NCBI GenBank assembly: GCA_002900995.3
Contig: CM035312.1
Span: 3,554,602-3,618,601, forward strand
Reading direction: 5' to 3'
DNA length: 64,000 nt
Origin: Ganoderma boninense
Taxonomy: Eukaryota > Basidiomycota > Agaricomycetes > Polyporales > Polyporaceae
Positions 1 to 10,284 of this stretch are shown here, piece by piece. The notes beneath the pieces were generated by a model. The model was not told where the DNA came from. It saw only the letters and a program-made list of their open reading frames with translations, and did no database searches. Position numbers and translations under genes: made by a program. Each line of letters opens with the position of its first letter. Within the stretch, counting starts at the first letter, position 1.

Positions 1-747
1 TGCAATTGATTGTGCTCCAGGCTTCGCTCCTCCCTTCCCGGAGATGTCGAGGTGCGTCTAGCCTGTGATGCAAGCATACATTCCCCGCCCAGGTTCGAAG
101 ACATACTTTCATCATCGATTCAATAGCATCGCTGATATATGGAACAGACGATTGATACTTTCTCATCAGAAATGGACTGGGATCGCTGAAAGCGCTGTCC
201 GGTCCCATCGCTTGCGTCCGACCGCGTAGGCCCACAGGCCACATAGCCTGTCAACCAGCGTCGAACTTAAAACTAAGTACCACTGCTTAACCCTGACCCC
301 GACCCACCGGATGCCGGGCCCTGCCCCGCAGATGGCTGGTACAAACGGGACGGCGGCACGGCAGCGGAAAGGCACTTAGCCTACAGCATTCCCCTACGCC
401 TTCTGGACCCGACCTCATTTCCGTACTACTTCCCGTGATCTTGTCCCTCCCGTAAGGCTGCAATGGAAACCGAAGCACCACGGTGTTATACACTTCTCAC
501 TTCGCCATTCAACGAATCTCGGTGCGTCATTCTTTCATCGTCTGATCCGTCACCGGGCAAGCCAGTCCTTGGATTGCCGACGCGGATTTTCCGTCCTTCC
601 GTACTCAACGTCAGACAAGCGCTCTTCGTTGAATGTCTCGACTTGAAGGAGGAATGACCGCAAAATTCTGTGTCAGAGTCTCGTGGCAGACACAACTTGC
701 AATCCCATCTAGGGGAAAGCTGGGAAGTCGCAAAGGGTTAACCCCGC
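1..747. repeat. Duplicated upstream flank of lectin copy A
   Basis: No gene is seen here. The first 60 bases match sequence at about 8960-9015 and, inverted, at about 44000-44060. Positions 460-660 match the flanks upstream of the other two lectin copies (about 11260-11445 and, inverted, 43450-43620). This is therefore one arm of the segmental duplication that carries the lectin gene. The short reading frames in it are not conserved between copies and are taken as chance. Confidence 0.6.
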
Positions 748-760
748 GCAGATAAAAGGT
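570..760 (+). promoter_or_regulatory. Conserved lectin promoter with TATA-like box
   Basis: A TATA-like ATAAAAGG lies at 752-759, about 75 bases before the lectin ATG. The same box and spacing occur at 11534-11541 (copy B) and, on the minus strand, at 43331-43338 (copy C). A further block at 570-660 is strongly conserved upstream of copy B (11356-11445). Conservation across three duplicates plus the fixed spacing supports a core promoter. Transcription start is inferred. Confidence 0.5.
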
Positions 761-833
761 GCACGTCGCAGTGCCTCGGACCTCAGACTTCAAGCCCCAG
801 AGTCCCCATATCCCCAGCTTCGCCTTCTCAGCC

Positions 834-1865
834 ATGCAGAACTACGGTGTTACTTCTCTCATCGGTGCGGTCACCCCTGGAAGCCACTTCAACGATATCT
901 TCTACATGAACCACGATGGTAAGCCTGAGTCACAGCCCGCAGACGTACGCAAGCCGCTCACATGTACCTCCCTTGTCCACCTGTAGGCAAGTTCATGCTC
1001 AACAACGCAGGTACGGTATCCCCTCGAGGCAGTGTCTGCTCACCGAGAACTCCAAGATGACCGAGATGGCATGTACAGCGCACAGCGTCCTCAACGCTAC
1101 TCATCCCATCCAGAAGATCGTCGTTTCTAGCGGCACGATCGTGCGTCCCATCCGTCCACCCACTCCCATGTCTCTCAGCCATTAACCTACCACCCGCTAG
1201 GTCGATGGTTTGAGCGTTACCTACCAGCTCGAGGGCGGAAAGACGGCCGTCATGAGCCACGGCAGCACCGTGGTCCCGCCGCGCAGCGTCGTTTCCTTCG
1301 GCGGTGAGTATCCGACGGCACTTCCGCATGACGGGGAGAAGGGGGACTGAGACAGCATTTTTGGGCCGGTCTCGCAGCGCACGAGGTCCTCGCCGCCGTC
1401 TACGGGCGCGAGGGGTACATCACCACCTATAAGCGCAGCATGATCAACAACATCGCGTTCGTCATCTTCGACACGAACACGGAGAAGTCCCGCACCGTCG
1501 GTGTGAGTCCCCGTCCTTCCCGTCTGCCTTACCCGCATCGCTGAAACGAACCTCATCCTCGACGGCGGCGGGGTCACGACGGCGACTACGACAGCCATTC
1601 GGAACGTCCAACCAGGGAAAGCCGTTCTGGGAGTCTGACGTCCTCGCCATAGGAGGCTTCGCACAGAACACCACCCACTGTACGTACAGCCTGTCTTCCC
1701 GACTCCTCATCCAGCTTCGAATGGCTGACGATGCCCATCTTCCATCCGCCGCACTCGGCAGACGGACTGGCGGGCCTGTTCTTCTACAAGAACCCGTCGA
1801 ACACCACCGACAAGGCCATCATGCCGGCTTCCGCCCAGGCTGGGAACCTGACCGCCTTGGACTGA
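834..1865 (+). CDS. Jacalin-like lectin, copy A
   Basis: The spliced protein is about 200 residues and begins MQNYGVTSLIGAV. Seven exons join in frame using donors such as GTAAGC at 929 and GTGCGT at 1140; a fourth intron of about 90 bp follows the RTVG codons. The protein shows a repeating beta pattern like the jacalin-related fold: I(V)VSSG, then VDGL.VTYQLEGG, then a middle strand with AVYGREGYITTY, then NIAFVIFDT, then PFGTSNQG, then DVLAIGGFA and a last strand GLAGLFFYK. Such domains usually bind mannose-type glycans; binding is inferred. No signal peptide is seen, so it is probably cytosolic. It ends in NLTALD before TGA. Two paralogues lie at 11622 and 42180. The fold assignment rests on pattern, not on a profile search. 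Confidence 0.6.
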
Positions 1866-2205
1866 ACGGTGCGAGCGTCGTGGCTGCGTTGAAGAAACTT
1901 GAACGCGCCGAGCCATGGTCCCAGTCTTGACTCGGAGCAGGTTGCACGTTTCTCGATTCTCCTTGATATCACCGCGTTCGAGTTTGTATGAAAGGACTCC
2001 TAGTGTCAGCAACCCGGTAGCTATTTCAACGATACAGATGTTGCACCGTCCACGGTGATCCAAATTCGCCAAAATATCTCATCGGACTCATCCACAGCAA
2101 TCCGTGGCAACTAGAAGGTGTCAACGTGTGGATATTCCAGCGGAGAGCTCGACGAGTAATATGACAGCTGCACCAACCGATACAAGAAAGGGACGCAAGG
2201 ACTGG
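1866..2205. repeat. Duplicated 3' flank of lectin A
   Basis: Intergenic DNA between lectin A and the decayed tail of the F-box gene. The first 70 bases resemble the 3' flanks of lectin copies B (after 12694) and C (before 42180). I see no gene in the rest. Confidence 0.4.
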
Positions 2206-2494
2206 TCAGAGGTCCAGGACAAGGGTGTCGACATCTTCCACCAAAGGACCCAACACGTGGCGCACCCTCTGCCCCACCAAACGCGCCTGCCACTCCTCCG
2301 CGACGTGATCCCCATAAAGACCGTATTTCCAGTGCGGGAACACCGAGAGCGTCCTAATGGGATCGCAGTTGCCCGCCGCCCTTTGGGCGAGGCACGCGCG
2401 AAGGGCGTCGCAGAAATCTGCCAAAGGCGCTGCAAGCCTACGTTGAGATCCCGCGTCGCCACCCCGATCGCCGACGCATTTATCAGTAGTAGCA
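2206..2494 (-). pseudogene. Detached C-terminal tail of F-box gene F1
   Basis: Beyond the stop of the F-box gene at 2495, another frame on the same strand encodes residues such as LAAPLADFCDALRACLAQRA and GPLVEDVDTLVLDL. These match the C-terminal extension of the paralogues at 4816, 14670 and 38018 (LAEFCETLRGCLAQRAGHC, then GLGDLVGEIAVAGEIY). The ancestral protein was therefore about 90 residues longer. Copy F1 has lost the frame or ends early. An intron restoring the frame was looked for, but the obvious candidate keeps a stop. Confidence 0.55.
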
Positions 2495-4257
2495 CTAGTC
2501 CGGCTGCAGCACATCCCAGTCCTCTTCCTCGACGCCATACGGGATGTTCCACCCCAGCTTCAGCTCCGCCACGCCGGGGCACAAGAACACCTCGCGATCG
2601 GCGCCACCGTCGTGACCCAGTGGCAGTCGCCGCTCCCCGAGGACTTTGATGAGAGTATCCGCAGACCTCCCTGTTAAGCAGCACAGGCGACGGAGCCCCG
2701 GGAGCTCTGGCAGGAGCTGCTCCCAGTTGCGGTCGGTGAGACACGTAAAGGGATCCAGCGTCAGCGACGTCACGCCTGATGCTGTGGGCCCAGAGGAGGG
2801 GGCGGGCGCGAGTGCGGCGACGAGCTCGCGCGTAAAGCGGGCGACGAGCGCCGTGCGGAGAGGCGTATAGCTTGGGAGCGTGACGCAGACGGGGCGGATT
2901 CGGGCCCCGCGGGTCTCCCAGCACGCGGCATGTTTGTGGTGGCCCTCGCGGCGGTAGAGACGGAGGCTGAGCTCGGTGCTGGGGGAGGAAGATGGGTTGA
3001 TGCCTGGAAACAGTGGGATGGGGGCAGTCTCGTCTGGAGAGAAGGTGCGGGCGGTGGAAGCGAGCTCGAGCACGAGGGCGGTGTGCGCAGGGAAAACGAG
3101 GTGCGAGAGGAACAGCGGGATGTAGGCCGGCAAGTCAGCGAGCTCGAGGTGACGCAGGAGGGGAAGGCGGACGGCTTTGGCAAGCTTTGGGAGCTCACGT
3201 CGAGGGTCATGGACAGCGCCTCCAGACAAGCTGTGGATCAGGGACAGTGTGTTCAAGTTCGGGAACTGCGCGAGAGTATCGTGCACAGCGCACAGCGCAC
3301 TGACGCTGCCAGCAGACTGAGGAAGCAAGATTTTGGGCTGCGTCAGTTTGAGGTGACGGAGAGATGCATATGGCGCGACCGGGGCGTGCAAGGCCACATC
3401 TTCAAGCATGAGTGTTTGTATATTTGGGTGATCGGCGAGGTCCAAGGCGAAGGTAGATGCATCCGAACTCCGCGTACGCAAATGGAGGATGGCGAGGTGT
3501 GTGAGCCGAGGCGTGGTTTGTTCGAGTAGTCGTACCGTGTGTCGGACGTCACACGTCGCGGAACCTACCAGAAGGCCGTAAAGGCGGCTGGAGTGGGGCA
3601 GTAAAACGTCGACAATGGCTTTGTCAGAGTACGGCACAACGAGATCGAGGCTTTCAGGTGAGGACCGCGCGAGGGCTCCTTGGAAGCGACTAATGTGGTT
3701 TTTCGGGTTCCATGCCTTCCAGGTTGACAGGTTCAGGAGGTTGGCCCAAAACTGAGGCGTCCTCAAAATCAGCCTGTACCAGTACCGGCAAACGCGCAAC
3801 GTAGGCATCCATGGTCGTGGCCTCACAGCCGGGCGTACGTGAGAGAAGACCTCCATGAGCATTTCTGGGGGGAGGCACCGGTTCATGGGTGCAGCGTCGT
3901 TATAGGCGGAACGAAGGGCGCGAATGTGGGATTTGTTCTGGGAGATTGTGTCACAAGTTGTAGAAGACTGTCGGCGAAGGACGTGGTTTTCATCTCGATA
4001 TTCAGCGACCCTCGACAAGCACCACTGTTGAACTTCACTTGGTGCGAGCTGGTTGAGCATCATCCTGTCCTCCTCGTGCAAAAATCTTCGGTCTGTAACC
4101 CATTGGTATCAGCAGCTATACACCAGGCCCCGAGAGGGCAAACCGCCGCCACACCTTTACGATGAGCCCATAAATGACCACTGTGGTAGTCATTCGATGT
4201 GTGCTCAGGAAAAACAAGGTCTGTCAAGTGAAGCAAATCACTGAAACTGTCCTGCAT
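2495..4257 (-). CDS. F-box protein with LRR-like C-terminal region (copy F1)
   Basis: Two exons, 4257-4155 and 4092-2495, give about 566 residues. The first exon (starting MQDSFSDLLHLTDLVFPEH) is conserved in the three paralogues, which is why this start was chosen over the in-frame ATG at 4081. After splicing comes a helical N-terminal part, then the F-box: LPPEMLMEVFSHV, then LRVCRYWYRLILRTPQFWANL. The remainder has Leu-rich strands typical of basidiomycete F-box proteins. The expected role is a substrate receptor for an SCF ubiquitin ligase through Skp1; the substrate is unknown. It is head to head with a broken Utp16 copy at 4473. It stops about 90 residues short of the ancestral length. 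Confidence 0.75.
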
Positions 4258-4472
4258 ATCAAAGAGGGAGTTTCCTCAGGCAAGTGGCGTACGGGTGAGG
4301 TGAGGAGGTGGAAGACATGGTAGCGATGTAAGGCGTGGAGTGGCACAGATACAGGTCGGCGCTGGGCGCTTGAAGCTTCGAAGCGCTCAAGAGCTACTCA
4401 ACCGCCCCTAGTTCTGTCAACGTCCTGGAATCCCCCAACGTGTACTCTCCTCCAATTAGTTTGGCATTCATC

Positions 4473-4640
4473 ATGTCAAGGCAAGTAACAGGCGACTCAA
4501 ATGATGACGAGGCACCGGAGGCCAGATCCTTACGGTACCTCGAAGAAGGCTGCGAAGGGCGAGGGGGGGCGAGGAGATGAGTGATGAGGGAGACAAGAGT
4601 GAGGATGACGAGTATGAAGATGAAGAATCATCGGAAGAGG
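4473..4640 (+). pseudogene. Internally deleted Utp16-like remnant
   Basis: The N-terminal codons of the Utp16 family (D.NDDEAPEA, then a shifted version of FGTSKKAAKGE) are followed directly by part of the acidic tract (MSDEGDKSEDDEYEDEE). The middle and the whole C-terminal part are gone. It lies head to head with F-box copy F1, as the intact Utp16 genes do with theirs, so it marks an older F-box/Utp16 unit. Its 3' side joins sequence normally found downstream of the F-box gene; the same junction recurs near 38340-38440. Confidence 0.65.
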
Positions 4641-4815
4641 TATGTGTGGTCGTTGGGAACAGCAGTCGATGCGTTCAGTAGCGGAAGACGAATTATTCGT
4701 GTATCGCCCCTGCATACGGATGGAAGTTGATCTCATTCATGTATGATGGTGCCCATGGCACTACGGACCATCTCAGCTTGGAAATATAAAGACGAGCTGT
4801 GGCACTGACCGAAGA

Positions 4816-6415
4816 TCACGAGAGGCTGTACATCTCGCCAGCGACAGCGAGCTCGCCCACCAAGTCGCCCAACCCATGGCGCAGACGTTCCTCCACCAAC
4901 GCCACTTGCCAAGCTTCCAAAACGCTCCTCGCAGCAACGAATATCCACAGTAGGGAAAATGAAAGCCTCCGGATCGGTGCACAATGCCCCGCTCTCTGGG
5001 TGAGACACCCTCGGAGAGTCTCGCAAAACTCGGTCAACAACGCCGCAAGCCGAGACCCAGACTCGGACTCCTGAAATGTACAGTGACCGCCGTCCGAGTC
5101 TCGCGCATGCTGCAGCGCCTGCAACTCCAAATCCTCCGGCTCCAAGTCAATGTCAAGGAGGAAATCCCATCTCACCTCCAGGTCCTCCAGGCGGGAACAC
5201 GGGAACACGCGAGCTAAGACGTGTTCCAAGGACACCAGTAATGTCCTCCGTGACACCCTTGCCTGTGCACGCCAGGTGGCGAAGCCCCGGAAGGTCGGGG
5301 AGAAGCCCCTCCCAATACTCCCGGGAAATACACGTGCCCCCGACCGTCAGGGAGGTCACTCCGAGAGCGGGAGCAGGGGCTAGCGCGTCGACGAGCTGGC
5401 GGGTGCAGCTACGCACGGCCGTAGCTTCAGATGCCCGGATACGTCGGAGTGTGACGCGGACGGGTCACGCGACGGAGTCGCCACGTGTCTCCCAGTGCGC
5501 GAGGTCGTCGTTGAAGTGCGTCCTGCGAAAATCGAGATAGAGGCTGAGCTCAGCGGCGGGTGAGGGGCTAATGCCTAGAAACAGAGGGACGGTTTCCGGC
5601 CAGGTGGAGAAATTGCGCCCGTATACCAGCTCGAGCGCAAGACAGGTCGTTGCAGGTAATGTGAGGTGGGGGAGGAAGCGGGAGATGTAAGACGGTCTGT
5701 CCTCGATCTCGAGATGCCGCAGGCGCGGAAGGTGGACGGACCAGCATGGGGTATCAAGCTCTCGAGGATGACTTGATTACAGTACAGCATAGAGAGTACG
5801 AGGCTTTCGGGTATCGACCGCGCCAGGACTGCCTGAAAGCTACCCTTATGATGCCTCGGGTTCCACCACTTCCACGTGGACAGGCTGAGGAGATTGGCCC
5901 AGAAAGGAGGGGTCTTGAAAATTAGCCTTTGCCAGTATCGACAAACGCGCAACTCAAGCACCCGTGGTCGTGGCCTCACAGCGGGGTGTACGTGAGAGAA
6001 GACCTCCATGAGCATTTCTGGGGGTAGGTACCGGTTTATCGGCGCAGCGTCATTGTATGCGGTGCGGAGGGCGCGAATGTGGGACTTATTCTTGACGATC
6101 GCGTTGCGAGCTGCAGGGTCGACATACCGCTGGAGAAGGAGACGGTTTTGCGTCTGATGCTCTTGGATCCTCGATAAGCACCATTCCTGAACTTCGCTTG
6201 GTGCGAGTTGGCTGAGCAGCATCCTATCCTCCTCAGACAAAAGTCTTTCATCTGTAAATCGTTGGTATCAGCAACTGTGTGCCCGTCTCTGTCTCGGGAG
6301 GATGAACCGCCACACCTGTCCAAGGGGCACATTGATGATCATGACATTCTTCCGATATGTCCTCAGGGAAAACGAGATCTGCCAAGTGAAGCAAGTTGTC
6401 ATGATCGTCCTGCAT
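4816..6415 (-). pseudogene. F-box pseudogene F2 with internal deletion
   Basis: Exon 1 (6415 downward, MQDDHDNLLHLADLVF) and its GT donor are intact, and the F-box region (LPPEMLMEVFSHVHPAV, LRVCRYWQRLIFKTPPFW) reads cleanly to about 5770. There the sequence jumps from the early repeat region to the later one (LPRLRHLEIEDRPSYISRFL in another frame), deleting roughly 450 bases and shifting the frame, so the first reading frame ends at 5575. The C-terminal part is still recognisable from 5416 down to 4816, including DGGHCTFQESESGSRLAALL, but in separate frames. A truncated F-box-only protein of about 255 residues could still be made. Confidence 0.75.
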
Positions 6416-6712
6416 GGCGAAGAGCGGGGTGCCTTGGGCAAAAGGATGTGAGGCAGAGAACTAGGTCAAGTTTTGTAAAGCGCACAGAGCCCAGAGCCCA
6501 GAGCCGTCCGTCGCGAGGTGAGGAATGGAGGAGGGGATGAGGAGGAGAACTTAACGACTCGAGCAGGAGGAGATTTCGATGGCGCTTAAGCGCTGAAAAG
6601 TTATTTGCTCATCCTGGCATCCACCACTACTTCACTTGCACCACGACGCCCTCCTCCCCCTCGTCCTGTCAACCGCTAGAGTGCTTCTCTCCCCTCTTCT
6701 TTCACTATAATC
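6416..6712. promoter_or_regulatory. Shared F-box/Utp16 divergent promoter region
   Basis: About 300 bases separate the start codons of the divergent F-box (6415) and Utp16 (6713) copies. The same head-to-head arrangement occurs at 16045-16318 and 35978-36224, and in damaged form at 4258-4472. A CT-rich stretch precedes the Utp16 ATG in each. A bidirectional promoter is inferred from the arrangement. Confidence 0.45.
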
Positions 6713-7162
6713 ATGGCGAAGCGGTCAAGGCAGGTCTCGGACGACTTAAGTGACGACGAGGCTCCGGAGGCCGTGTCGTTTGGCACCTCTAAGAAAGCCG
6801 CAAAGGGCGAGGAGGACGCCCTCCAGCTGCACCATGCCGCGCAAAAGCAGAAACGAAAGGAGAAGAATCGCGCACTTGACCGGGCGTTGAAGGACCGCTC
6901 TGCGAACACCAAGGGCACAGGCAAGCTGCTAGTGTCGAAGAAGGCAAAGGCGGCGCCGTCGGAGGATGAGGGAAGCGATGAAATGGAGGAGGGTACGAAG
7001 GGCGGTGCAAGTAGGGAGGAGTTGGAGGAGCGGATGGCGCGCGCGATGATGGAGGCGGAGGACGAGTCGGGGTCTGAAGAAGACGGAGGCTTCGCAGGAC
7101 CTGCGGACGGCGTGGGGTTGGATGTCGAGGACGAGGAGACGAATGATGAGGCGAACGGGAGT

Positions 7163-7239
<77 letters not shown>

Positions 7240-7875
7240 TGAAGATGAAGATGAAGATTTGCTGGCTGAGGAAGGGAGTGGTGTGTCCGAGGATGAGGAC
7301 GAGGACGAGGAGATGGGGTCTGAGGACGAAGATGAAGACGAAGATGAGGGAGCTTCTTCAGCAAAGCCCTCGAGCGCACCACAGAAAGACGACTACCTCC
7401 CCGACCATCTCTTCAAGTCCGCGTTCTCGCGTACAGGCAAGAAGATCGTCTTCGACGACGATGAGGCCCTCCCTGTTGCTGAAGCTTCACCACCTCGGAA
7501 GCGGAGGCGCACGAAGCGCACTTCGAAAGACATCTTACTTGGGTGCGCATATACCAGGTCTATTATCACTCCTATGCACTAACTGATGCACATCCAGTTC
7601 ACGGACTATCCGTACGTTACCCCAATCCAGCGCTGTCGCATCATCCGTGGTCGTGAAAGGTCTCGCGCCTCCAAGGCGGGTGGACAAATTCGTCCGGACC
7701 AGCTTGAACTTAAAGGGCGATGCCACCAAAGCCAAATCAAAAGGCTGGACTCGACAACCGGGTGCGTATCCGCCCCACTTTTGACGGATGATATCGTCTG
7801 ACTCGATCTCCTTCAGCCAACCTCGGTGTGATGAAGCGACATGGCCCGGCGGCGCACTTCGTTCGAGCCTCATGA
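6713..7875 (+). CDS. Utp16/Bud21-like U3 snoRNP-associated protein, copy U1
   Basis: Three exons; introns start at GTGCGCAT near 7541 and GTGCGTAT near 7761. The protein starts MAKRSRQVSDDLSDDEAPEA and has the short conserved block DDEAPEAVSFGTSKK followed by a basic helix (QKQKRKEKNRALDRALKDRS), as in the yeast Utp16/Bud21 family of the small-subunit processome. A long Asp/Glu tract follows, then LPDHLFKSAFSRTGKKIVFD, a basic patch RKRRRTKRTSKDILL, and a tail GVMKRHGPAAHFVRAS. Expected role: 18S pre-rRNA processing in the nucleolus. All splice sites and frames are intact. Two more intact copies lie at 16319 and 34849. The acidic tract is about 20 residues longer than in those copies. Confidence 0.7.
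7163..7258 (+). repeat. GAGGAC hexanucleotide microsatellite inside Utp16 U1
   Basis: Twelve uninterrupted GAGGAC units (7163-7234) continue into GAGGAT and GAAGAT units, encoding an alternating Asp-Glu run. Copies U2 and U3 have only a short interrupted version at this place, so the expansion is specific to U1. The unit length keeps the frame. Confidence 0.9.
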
Positions 7876-7956
7876 CTTTGCTCTAGGTGCGTCCTGGCCC
7901 ATTGAATGGTCCTGAATCGTCTTTTTTACGCCCATCCAAGATACACGCCTATTCGT

Positions 7957-8280
7957 TCACGGGAATGACACCGGGTTGAATTTCGCCGCTATGTCCGCGA
8001 AGAAAATGGCCGTCTCCAGCGAAGATGAGCCTCGCGGACACCGTGCCGAGGAAGAACTTTCCGAGCAGGGTGCCCTCCGAATCCCAGACCTACAAGTGCA
8101 GGGTCAGCTTGAAGTTCCCGTATATGTCCGTGGTGCGTGACCCACTTGTGCTCCGTCTCCACATCCCGTGTAAACGTTGCCCGCTGCATCGAGCTGTATG
8201 TCACTAGTGTCGGTGCTGTAGCACGTTGTGCGTCAATCTCGCGAGTTCCCGTTGCATCTAGAGAAACCGTCTGCTACCTC
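7957..8280 (-). pseudogene. 3' fragment of SMP-30/gluconolactonase-like gene
   Basis: Only the last exons of the lactonase family are present, tail to tail with Utp16 U1. The final coding part near the stop (complement of 7957-7959) and the GNVYAGCGD-type region are recognisable. An internal gap of about 27 bases is seen against the intact copy at 39125. The fragment fades out near 8280 in the part encoding the VADGF region. Upstream exons, the signal peptide and the start are missing. Confidence 0.7.
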
Positions 8281-8611
8281 TCTGGGGGATGTCACATGAA
8301 TCAACGCCGGTACACTGACGTTCAGCTGCTTACCACCTATTAGCTCCTATTAGGCTTGCCATAATGAATTAACTTACAACAGTTTCTTCCGAAATGCTGG
8401 AAGATCGGTGCTAGTTCTCATTTTGTTTCCTCTGACCAACCTCCAGCTAGGACGTCCATTTTCTCTGCGGTATACCAACTTGCCCTTGGTCCGTCGCTCC
8501 ATAGCCGCGTGAGCCCCCATTCCGCTCACTTATCGCTATTTCAGGTGTAATATCTCAGAGGTCAAATGCAGAGTGTACTGTCTGTATGGTCTGGATATGA
8601 TATATATATAT
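8281..8611. other. Gene-free junction
   Basis: No gene is recognised between the lactonase fragment and the copied 3' end of the hypothetical gene. A short AT run (TATATATATA) lies near 8600. Confidence 0.5.
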
Positions 8612-9015
8612 GTGCGTCGGGAGAGGCGACAGGGCTGGGGTGGCGAATGGAAGGCGGGCAGGATGGGAGCTGCGGTCGAGGGTTTGAAGGACATCAAGAC
8701 TCCCGTGCCGCGGGTATCTCGGAGGCTGACGGACGAGAACGTGCCCCCTGTTCCCATGAAAGACTTCATCGTCATCCAGTAGGCTGCCGTCCAATCGGAC
8801 GTGAAGGCTCGTGTTGTGGGCGCTGCCTCTCCACCGATTTTGTAACCATTGATATTTATGCAGCACATCTGTGCTCTGTCGATGTGCTCGGCGGCATACT
8901 TATTACTGGCAATTCCCCGCGTGGTGCATGCGTATGTAGCCTTGGTTATAATTATGCACCCTGCGCCTCGCTCGGACTTTGCTCCTCCCTTCCCGGCGAT
9001 GTCGAGACGCGTCTA
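8612..9015 (+). pseudogene. Copied 3' end of the 44258 hypothetical gene
   Basis: The last 56 codons before the stop at 8782 are identical at protein level to the C terminus of the gene ending at 44258 (ending VPPVPMKDFIVIQ). The 3' flank is also copied to about 9015, matching roughly 44257 down to 44030. No 5' part of the gene is present. The identity indicates a recent duplication or conversion. Confidence 0.8.
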
Positions 9016-9663
9016 GGGCTGCTCAATTCTCGTAGGTCAGTGCATATGGAAAGCCTTAGGGCTGCTCAATTCTTCCAGGTCAGCTCACTTCGCTCAACGG
9101 CGAGGGATTCTGGTCTACGGAGCCGAGACCTGATGACCCTCAGAGCGCGTGGGCGGCATATCACAGGGAGCCCGTCCCCTTGCCTTTCTCGCCCACCTTC
9201 CCGCCGTCCCTCAGGCTTCTCGCTCACCGAAAACCCGTCCGTTTACGGCAACGAGCTTCGCGGGCGTCACATGCGGTGAGTACATCTAACATACTCAGTG
9301 GGTGGTATGCAAGTCTGACATACCATGCCTCAGCCAGAGGCTTCATGGCGCAACATGGCCCACGCGGCGCCTCGCCCTCTGACTATGCACATATGGCTTT
9401 GGGCACGACGCCCCTCATGTCCAAAGAGGCGCCTCCTGACGCGGGAGTGCATGATACGAATGCGCTCTGGCAGCGTGTCGCGTATGATCCGGTGGTAGCT
9501 GTTATGGAGCAGCGTGCAGCGCAGGGGGTCGCGCAGCTCGCGGCGACGGATGGTGGAAATGTCCTGCTGCGACATCGGGGACAGAGCAGGTGTGTGCTGA
9601 TGGATAGGGGGACTTGAAGGGAAAGGCACAGTTGAAGGTGTAGGCGAAGACGAAGGCGAAGGT
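9016..9663. other. Unassigned stretch before the SANT-like fragment
   Basis: A 17-base phrase (gctgctcaattct core) occurs twice, near 9018 and 9061. Some plus-strand frames continue toward the fragment at 9668 (for example 9345-9590) and may be a 5' exon of it. I recognise no family. Confidence 0.3.
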
Positions 9664-9667
9664 AGTT

Positions 9668-10114
9668 GTGGATGATGATGGTGTCGAGTCTGATTCAGGT
9701 GGTAGTGGTGGAGGCACCTCCGAGAGACGCTGGACCATGGACGAGACGTCGAAACTCCTGGAGTACATTCTAGGGTCCAACGCGATTACCGACTTCCCCA
9801 AATTCAAGAAAAATCGGAATCTGTACTCCAAGCGGGTACGTACTTCGAATACTATGTTGGCCGTTCTGTTGAATAGGCTGATCATTGAGGCCACTGACAC
9901 TGGAACCAGATCTCAAGGTGAGTGTTCAGGCGGCCTCAACTCCTCCCGAGCAGAAGAGGCGGTCAAGGCACGTTACATGCGTATGCGCCACGTCTTCATG
10001 AACATATGCACCTTCGAGAATGGCACAGGGAATGGGAGCTCGGATCCCGACCTTGTCAAGCGTGCTCCTCCGAATTGGAAGGCGATGAGCATGGAAGAAC
10101 TCAACGAGCGCTAG
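9668..10114 (+). CDS. Hypothetical SANT/Myb-like gene fragment
   Basis: The frame encodes an acidic Ser/Gly stretch and then RRWTMDETSKLLEYIL and ITDFPKFKKNRNLYSKR, which resembles the first helices of Myb/SANT-like DNA-binding domains. A clean donor GTACGT follows at about 9836, and a second segment has KARYMRMRHVFMNI. I could not find a splice pattern that joins the two segments in one frame, and a stop follows at 10112. It may be a broken gene. Its function is unknown; a DNA-binding role is only suggested. Confidence 0.35.
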   Translation: MDDDGVESDSGGSGGGTSERRWTMDETSKLLEYILGSNAITDFPKFKKNRNLYSKRVRTSNTMLAVLLNRLIIEATDTGTRSQGECSGGLNSSRAEEAVKARYMRMRHVFMNICTFENGTGNGSSDPDLVKRAPPNWKAMSMEELNER

Positions 10115-10124
10115 CGCTTCAAGC

Positions 10125-10284
10125 AGAGACGAAAGGCGGGGAAGGAATACGGACAACTCACGGTGACTGTGTATCGGTTTTGCAAGAGAAGGGCTGGTTT
10201 CGAGCAGGGATGAAAGGCAGGGAAGGAATACAGACAACTCACGGTGACTGTGTACCGGTTTTGGGAAGAGAAGGGCTGGTATGA
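10125..10284 (+). repeat. Two-copy tandem repeat of about 80 bp
   Basis: The segment 10125-10203 is followed by a near copy at 10205-10283. Both carry the phrase ggaatac(g/a)gacaactcacgg and end in agaagggctggt. It duplicates part of the region just after the SANT-like fragment (one frame reads TVTVYRFWEEKGWYDLF), so it probably broke that gene. Confidence 0.8.

Noticed and set aside
6789..7382. Long minus-strand frame rich in Pro and Arg opposite Utp16 (also opposite U2 and U3)
   Set aside because: It is the reverse complement of the repetitive acidic tract; such GA-rich DNA leaves antisense frames open. It has no start context or conserved splice sites.
8566..9279. 237-codon plus-strand frame
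   Set aside because: It overlaps the copied C terminus of the 44258 gene in a different frame; the frame ending at 8782 is the one shared with the intact gene.
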